Shown here: positions 34,760-39,146 of the stretch, piece after piece
How positions within the stretch are numbered: the stretch's first letter is position 1
Layout of the letters: the number at the start of each line of letters is the position of its first letter
Assembly: GCA_028286915.1 (NCBI GenBank)
Contig: JAQBQQ010000045.1
Span: 1 to 39,146, forward strand
DNA length: 39,146 nucleotides
Direction: 5' to 3'
From: Candidatus Peribacteria bacterium
GTDB lineage: Bacteria; Patescibacteriota; Gracilibacteria; Peribacterales; Peribacteraceae
Translations under genes and position numbers: made by a program
Notes under the pieces: generated by a model
What the model was told of the DNA's origin: nothing
What the model saw: only the letters and a program-made list of their open reading frames with translations
Databases searched by the model: none

Positions 34760-35368
34760 ATGTCACATCATCATAAACTGAAAATCGGCGTTATGGGTTC
34801 GGCTAGCGGGCCCCAAATTGAAGATCCCGTTGCCCGCGAGAAAGCGCGCGAGCTGGGACGGGAGATTGGCAGGCGCGGACATATTTTCATCAACGGCGCA
34901 TGCCCGGGCTTGCCGAATGAGGCCATGCTGGGCGCCAAGGAATATAACGGTTTTACCCTGGGTATTTCGCCGGCATTCTCCGAATACGAACATGTGAACG
35001 AATATCTTTCGCCGCATGCCCATGACATGATTATTTATACCGGCATGGGTTTTATGGAACGTGATATTATCAATATCCGCTCCAGTGATGCGATTGTCAT
35101 TATCGGCGGCGGCATCGGGACACTGAATGAATTCACGGTGGCGTACGATGAAGGCCGTCCCATCGGGGTGGTCACAAAATCGGGCGGTATCAGTAATTCC
35201 ATTGAACACATTGTGGTCGAGCTTTGTCAGCGCACCATGCCAAAGAACCTGGTGATGGATGACGACCCGGCCAGACTGCTGGATAAGCTGGAAATAGTAG
35301 TGAAGGCATTTCCTTTGCCTGTCCGCGAGGATGGCCGCGTAAAAGACCTGCGCGACGGCAGGGGATGA
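34760..35368 (+). CDS. TIGR00725/LOG-like Rossmann-fold protein
   Basis: The 202-aa protein has a DprA/LOG-type nucleotide-binding fold: KIGVMGSASG at the start, HIFINGACPGLPNEAMLGAK in the middle and the phosphate-binding loop IIGGGIGTLNEFTVAYDEG. The last loop departs from the PGGxGTxxE of cytokinin-activating LOG enzymes, which have Pro and Arg here. This fits the TIGR00725 family of unknown role better than a true LOG phosphoribohydrolase. The protein is cytoplasmic. An acidic/basic tail (REDGRVKDLRDGRG) ends it. It converges with der with a 29-bp gap. Confidence 0.8.
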   Translation: MSHHHKLKIGVMGSASGPQIEDPVAREKARELGREIGRRGHIFINGACPGLPNEAMLGAKEYNGFTLGISPAFSEYEHVNEYLSPHAHDMIIYTGMGFMERDIINIRSSDAIVIIGGGIGTLNEFTVAYDEGRPIGVVTKSGGISNSIEHIVVELCQRTMPKNLVMDDDPARLLDKLEIVVKAFPLPVREDGRVKDLRDGRG

Positions 35369-35397
35369 GCATGAAGGCGTTAGCGGTTGCTTGTTGA

Positions 35398-36759
35398 TTA
35401 TTGCTCCCGTTCTCTTCCGCTTTTCATAATCCAGCGGATAGGAGTTCCCTGGAAGTCGAACGTTTCGCGGATGCGGTTATCCAGAAAGCGTATCTGGCTT
35501 ACTTCAATTTCCTTCGGATTTTTGACGAACAAGACAAACGTCGGCGGAATGGCATCGGCCTGTGTAATGTGCTTGGCCTTGCTTACCGGCCCCAGCGGTT
35601 GTCCTTCCACGGAGTGCTTGAACCAGCGATTGAGCTCTTTAATGGCAAGCCGGCGTGTGCGGTTTCGTTGCAGTGCCTCTATAAGATCGAACATTTTCAA
35701 AAGTCCCTCGCGCGTTACCGTGGAGCAGGGGATAACCGGCGCAAACCGGCAAAACAGGAAGGTGGCTTTTATTTCATCAATCTTCTCCTTCTTTTGCTCG
35801 GTTGTCAGAAGATCAATTTTGTTCAGCAGGAAGATAAGACCCTTGCCGCGTTCAATGGCCAGTGCCGCTACCCGCTTGTCCTGCTTCGCAAGCGGCTGCG
35901 TTGCATCCAGGACCATCAGCGCAATGTCGCTTTGTTCCAGTGCCTGGATTGTCCGCAGGTATGCATAACTGTCGATGCCTTCTTCCGTCTGCGCGTGGCG
36001 TTTGAGTCCGGCCGTATCCACGAACAGGAATTCACGGTCGTGGTAGCGGATAAGCGTATCGGTTGTATCGCGCGTGGTGCCGGGAATTTCGGATACCAAC
36101 CGCGGTGACATTTTGCGCTGCGCTTCCGACATCATGGCGTTTACCAGCGAACTCTTGCCCACATTCGGTTTGCCGATAATGGCAACGCTGGGTGTGGATT
36201 CTTCCGTCTGCTCACGTACGGCTTGCTTTTCAAAATTCTGTTTTTGCAAATACCGTATAATATAATCTTCCAATTCATCGACTCCAACTCTGTTCAGCGC
36301 GCTCACGGCCACGATATCATCGGCAATACCGAGCTGGTAATACTGGGGCAGGAGAGCATCCAGCAGAGCCGGGTTATCTGATTTTGTGAGGACAATAATG
36401 ACGGGTACATGTTGTTTGCGGTTCTTCCGGAGCAGTTGCACCACCTGGTGATCATTGGCTGTCAGTTCTTCCCGGCTGTTGATAGTGAAGAGAATCAAGT
36501 CGGCATGCTCCATCGCCAGGAGCGACTGGGCATGCACGTCATCTTCAAAATCATGGTCGTCCGTTCCGCCGCCCATACCGCCCGTATCAATAAGCAAATA
36601 GTCCAAATCGTCATTTTCCACCATGCTGGATATGTGGTCGCGGGTGGTGCCGGGGATATCGCTGATAATAGCGCGCCTGCGGCCGATAAGCCGGTTAAAC
36701 AGCGTAGATTTGCCCGTATTGGGTCTTCCGATAATGGCAACAGTCGGGATTTTGGCCAT
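35398..36759 (-). CDS. der: Ribosome-assembly GTPase Der (EngA)
   Basis: The 453-aa protein has two tandem G domains and a KH-like C-terminal domain, the hallmark of Der. G domain 1 has GRPNTGKST (11-19), DIPGTTRD, DTGG and TKSD. G domain 2 has GKPNVGKSS (about 197-205), EIPGTTRD, DTAG and NKID. The KH-like part includes NRTRRLAIKELNRWF and FVLFVKNPKEI. Der binds the 50S subunit late in assembly. The start ATG 36759 is 9 nt after an extended -10, so the mRNA is probably nearly leaderless. Confidence 0.96.
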   Translation of the reverse strand: MAKIPTVAIIGRPNTGKSTLFNRLIGRRRAIISDIPGTTRDHISSMVENDDLDYLLIDTGGMGGGTDDHDFEDDVHAQSLLAMEHADLILFTINSREELTANDHQVVQLLRKNRKQHVPVIIVLTKSDNPALLDALLPQYYQLGIADDIVAVSALNRVGVDELEDYIIRYLQKQNFEKQAVREQTEESTPSVAIIGKPNVGKSSLVNAMMSEAQRKMSPRLVSEIPGTTRDTTDTLIRYHDREFLFVDTAGLKRHAQTEEGIDSYAYLRTIQALEQSDIALMVLDATQPLAKQDKRVAALAIERGKGLIFLLNKIDLLTTEQKKEKIDEIKATFLFCRFAPVIPCSTVTREGLLKMFDLIEALQRNRTRRLAIKELNRWFKHSVEGQPLGPVSKAKHITQADAIPPTFVLFVKNPKEIEVSQIRFLDNRIRETFDFQGTPIRWIMKSGREREQ

Positions 36760-36768
36760 GCGAAGCGG

Positions 36769-36777
36769 ATACTAGCA
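36769..36777 (-). promoter_or_regulatory. Extended -10 promoter of der
   Basis: Minus strand TGCTAGTAT ends 9 nt before ATG 36759; no -35 is seen. Confidence 0.5.
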
Positions 36778-36939
36778 TGAAAATGCTGGTTTTGGCTAGG
36801 AAATGACAAAAAGCCATAACCCGACAGGGAATTATTGTACAGTCGTGGAAATTATCCATCCGCAGTTGCGGTTGGTATCACCTGATTTCTGGGTGCCGAT
36901 ACAGGGTGGTGTGAGTATCTTATTCTGTGTCTTTGTCAT

Positions 36940-38046
36940 TTAATCCATCAATTCCGGAGCAAGCTTCCGTAATTTTCTGTGCGCGCTCGTTTCAATTTGT
37001 TGGACGCGTGCTTTGCTTAGACCTATTGTACGTCCTAATTGCTGCAATGACATTTGTAGGTGTTCACCCAGGCCATAGCGATGTTCTAGGATCTTTCGCT
37101 CACGCTCATCAAGGGTGCCGAGCATCTTTGCTACTCTTTCTTGTACAGCTTTTACCCTTACTTCTATTTCCTTTTCACTGGAACGTGTATTCGGAGTGAA
37201 TTCAAAAACAACGTCAGCCCTTGTAGAAAAATTATCCCGTTGCGTGATTTCTCCAGGAATGAATTTGGCAAATCTGTTCTTAACAACCCAGCTGGCATAG
37301 CTGGAGAATTTATTGCCTCTGGAAAAATCAAATTTTTCGACTGCCCTTATAACTGCCATATTGCCTTCACTGATCAATTCAAAGAAATCTATTTCAGTAC
37401 GAGTGTACCGTTTGGCAATTGAAACTACCAAGCGCAGGTTTGATGTAATAAGTTTGCTCTTCTCTTCTTCTGCTTGCGCCAAAAGCATTTCAAGCTTTTC
37501 TGTATAGTTTTGTAGATCTATCGTCGTTGAGCTTTCTGGATCCGGCGCATTTTCACCGGTTGTCTTGGCTGTAAACTTTGTCAGGTTCATGAGGAAGAAA
37601 TGATAACATTCTTCTTCCCGCGTCAGTAAATCGGAGTCATATAAATCCGCTAAATACTCCGCTAAGCCTGCGGGCGCTTTTATTCTTTGCTTCCTTACCG
37701 GTGCGGATGCATCCATTTGTTTGGATAGACTCATGAGTACTTCTCCTTCTTCCGCCGGATTGCCGAAGGACGAATGAGGTCTAACGTACAGTGAAGAAGC
37801 TTTTTTCAGGGCTTTCAGATATCTTTCCCGTACTATTTGCTCTGCTTCCAGCTTGTCTTTTTTACTTCGAAGTGTGGAAGTGTGCAAAACATTGTTCGCA
37901 GCCCCGTTGAAATATGCCTGCCCGGACAGTATGCGCATGGTTTGTTTTTCCTCGGGCGACAGTTGTTCATCGTCAGCATGTCTGGCTTCCACGGCCAAAG
38001 CTTTTTCGTATAACGTGGGCGCAGTGCTGGTGGAAGATTTTGACAT
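36940..38046 (-). CDS. Sigma70-family RNA polymerase sigma factor lacking region 3
   Basis: The 368-aa protein has a unique N-terminal part (1-125), a region 1.2-like segment (127-157) and region 2 (200-262; NLRLVVSIAKRY, DFFELISEGNMAVIRAVEKF, then FSSYASWVVKNRFAKF in 2.4). Region 4 (302-361) has the helix-turn-helix SLQQLGRTIGLSKARVQQIE. Only about 40 residues join regions 2 and 4, so region 3, which normally touches the extended -10 and fills the RNA exit path, is absent or much reduced. In region 2.4 the second Trp of the usual WW pair is Val. It is more likely an alternative sigma factor than the main one. No anti-sigma gene is adjacent. Confidence 0.87.
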   Translation of the reverse strand: MSKSSTSTAPTLYEKALAVEARHADDEQLSPEEKQTMRILSGQAYFNGAANNVLHTSTLRSKKDKLEAEQIVRERYLKALKKASSLYVRPHSSFGNPAEEGEVLMSLSKQMDASAPVRKQRIKAPAGLAEYLADLYDSDLLTREEECYHFFLMNLTKFTAKTTGENAPDPESSTTIDLQNYTEKLEMLLAQAEEEKSKLITSNLRLVVSIAKRYTRTEIDFFELISEGNMAVIRAVEKFDFSRGNKFSSYASWVVKNRFAKFIPGEITQRDNFSTRADVVFEFTPNTRSSEKEIEVRVKAVQERVAKMLGTLDERERKILEHRYGLGEHLQMSLQQLGRTIGLSKARVQQIETSAHRKLRKLAPELMD

Positions 38047-38156
38047 TAAAAGTAAATGAATCTTAATAATAACAAATCAAAAAGCAACGTTTTTCTCTGC
38101 AATAAGCCTTTTTGTGCATTTTTTCGTAGAAAGTAGCTCCTTTCCGGACTAATCGT

Positions 38157-38162
38157 TACAAT
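38157..38162 (+). promoter_or_regulatory. -10 box of leuS
   Basis: TACAAT ends exactly 6 nt before ATG 38169, predicting a leaderless leuS mRNA. It lies in the 122-bp divergent spacer with the sigma factor gene. Confidence 0.5.
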
Positions 38163-38168
38163 TTGTAC

Positions 38169-39146
38169 ATGACCAAAGACTTTAATCCGATACCAGTTGA
38201 ACAGAAATGGCAGAAAAAATGGGAGGAGGCCGGTGTGCATCTCACCAACCTGGCGGAAGCACAAGACCCTTTTTATGCCATGGTCATGTTTCCGTACCCC
38301 AGCGGTGACAAGCTACATGTGGGACACTGGTATAACTTTGCACCGGCGGACAGTTTTGCCCGGTACCAGCGCATGCTTGGGAAAGACGTCTTTGAACCTA
38401 TGGGATTTGATGCGTTTGGCCTGCCCGCTGAAAACTACGCTATTAAAACCGGTATTCACCCGAATGAATCCATCAAAGCCAATGTACTGACCATGATTGA
38501 ACAATTGAAACGCATGGGTTGTATGTATGATTGGGATAAGACACTGAATACGAGCCAGCCGGAATACTATCAATGGACGCAGTGGCTGTTTTTGCAGATG
38601 TTTAAAAACGGACTGTCATACAAGAAGCTGGGTAATGTGAACTGGTGTCCCAAGGACCAGACTGTTTTGGCAAACGAACAAGTGACTGATGGCAAATGTG
38701 AACGTTGCGGAACGGATGTTATCCAAAAGCCGCTGGAGCAGTGGTATTGGAAGATTACCCAGTATGCAGACAGATTGATTGATGGTCTGGCTGATCTCGA
38801 CTGGCCGAACAAAACGAAGATTATGCAGACGAACTGGATTGGACGGAGCGAAGGGGCGGAGATTGAGTTTAATTTGAATATTGCTCGTGGTAGCCGGGGA
38901 ATTAATTCCCCGGCTACCAGATGCGTGCATTTGGTTTTAACGCCTAAAAACCGTAGTGAATTTTTTGAAGATGAAACAGAGGCAAGATCTATTCTGCGCA
39001 TTCTGGATTCTGTTGCCAGAAGACATGATATAGTTATTCATGAAGCTGCTGCTATGAATGGGCATGTTCATCTATTAATAAGCTTTGATCGTTCTCGTGA
39101 TTTAGGAACGGATATTGTAAAAAAACTAAAAGGAGCGAGTGCCAGA
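38169..39146 (+). CDS. leuS: Leucyl-tRNA synthetase with in-frame transposase-like insertion, 3' end beyond window
   Basis: Residues 1-238 are typical LeuRS: YPSGDKLHVGHW with the HVGH (HIGH) site at 50-53, GFDAFGLPAENYAIK, the zinc-type segment CPKDQTVLANEQ...CERC, EQWYWKITQYADRL and TNWIGRSEGAEIEF, which leads into the CP1 editing domain. At about residue 239, where the editing domain should continue, the frame stays open through a 32-bp palindrome. It then codes for an IS200/REP-type transposase domain (HLVLTPKNRSEFF...NGHVHLLISF...KKLKGASAR) to the window edge. No stop occurs in 326 codons. Whether LeuRS sequence resumes cannot be seen. If this is not a chimera, editing must be lost, relocated or interrupted by an intact domain insertion. 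Confidence 0.9.
   Translation, partial: MTKDFNPIPVEQKWQKKWEEAGVHLTNLAEAQDPFYAMVMFPYPSGDKLHVGHWYNFAPADSFARYQRMLGKDVFEPMGFDAFGLPAENYAIKTGIHPNESIKANVLTMIEQLKRMGCMYDWDKTLNTSQPEYYQWTQWLFLQMFKNGLSYKKLGNVNWCPKDQTVLANEQVTDGKCERCGTDVIQKPLEQWYWKITQYADRLIDGLADLDWPNKTKIMQTNWIGRSEGAEIEFNLNIARGSRGINSPATRCVHLVLTPKNRSEFFEDETEARSILRILDSVARRHDIVIHEAAAMNGHVHLLISFDRSRDLGTDIVKKLKGASAR
38888..38919 (+). repeat. Perfect 32-bp palindrome at the left edge of the leuS insertion
   Basis: GGTAGCCGGGGAATT and its exact reverse complement abut at 38903/38904, extended by one T-A pair on the outside. It is translated in frame as part of the leuS frame (about residues 240-251, GSRGINSPAT). REP/IS200 ends are recognised as such hairpins in single-stranded DNA. 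Confidence 0.95.
38888..39146 (+). mobile_element. IS200/REP-associated (Y1, HUH) transposase domain inside leuS, partial
   Basis: After the palindrome the frame encodes CVHLVLTPKNRSEFFEDETE, then AMNGHVHLLISFDRS and GTDIVKKLKGASAR. This order (HLxLxxKNRxxxF, later HVH followed by LLI, then KxLKGxSxR) is that of TnpA/TnpA-REP single-strand transposases; His299 and His301 would be the HUH pair. The catalytic Tyr would lie beyond the window. There is no ATG of its own before the domain core (a GTG at 38925 is possible). The DNA is more AT-rich than the leuS part before it. Confidence 0.8.

Noticed and set aside
34760-35368. Cytokinin-activating LOG phosphoribohydrolase
   Set aside because: The PGGxGTxxE signature is replaced by IGGGIGTLNE and the catalytic Arg context is missing; the TIGR00725 type fits better.
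38169-39146. Intein in LeuRS
   Set aside because: No intein splicing blocks (starting Cys/Ser, TxxH, terminal HN) are seen; the inserted sequence matches a Y1/HUH transposase instead.

Overview
The window looks like a chromosomal segment of a Candidate Phyla Radiation (Patescibacteria) bacterium; I would place it near Peregrinibacteria/Peribacteria, but that is inference. The signs are: TGA used as an ordinary stop (so not the recoded Gracilibacteria/Absconditabacteria code); housekeeping genes scattered without the usual operon order; Cys-rich CGDG...EECDDGN repeat proteins; a VirB2-like pilin and paralogous VirD4/VirB4-like ATPases without a normal conjugation locus; 3D plus peptidoglycan-binding wall proteins; almost no Shine-Dalgarno sequences; and many -10 boxes lying only 6-14 nt before the start codon, which suggests leaderless or near-leaderless mRNAs.

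Layout. 1-4700: the 5' part of a T4SS-like ATPase gene (minus), a phospholipase D-family enzyme and a membrane-anchored Cys-rich repeat protein. 4700-7700: a GT-C type membrane glycosyltransferase, tsf and rpsB (all minus), with degenerate short tandem repeats folded into inverted repeats on both sides of rpsB. 7700-9300: a long non-coding stretch with REP-like hairpins, then a small-gene cassette with a consensus-like promoter, a strong ribosome binding site, hairpin terminators and one apparently frameshifted gene. 9300-17100: glyS, a PrsW-type protease, a lipoprotein, an SLH/PDZ/S41 protease, an unknown membrane protein, a GIY-YIG nuclease gene bracketed by inverted REP-like hairpins, rpsU and a small membrane protein. 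17100-22400: gyrB, a second Cys-rich protein, hisS, an AT-rich orphan gene and tRNA-His.

22400-32300: a surface block. It holds a VirB2/TrbC-like pilin in an operon with a large PKD-domain single-pass protein, an M24 peptidase, a 3D/peptidoglycan-binding protein, an RlpA-like protein and the second T4SS-like ATPase. 32300-38050: two small unknown genes, a YbaB nucleoid protein, MltG, a TIGR00725-type protein, der and an unusual short sigma factor.

38169-end: leuS. Its frame stays open but leaves the LeuRS sequence at about residue 239, inside the editing (CP1) region. It runs through a perfect 32-bp palindrome into an IS200/REP-associated (HUH, Y1) transposase domain that continues past the window edge. 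This in-frame HUH-transposase insertion in an essential synthetase is the most striking object here. The REP-flanked GIY-YIG cassette and the phased 4-, 7- and 9-nt degenerate repeats in intergenic regions come next.
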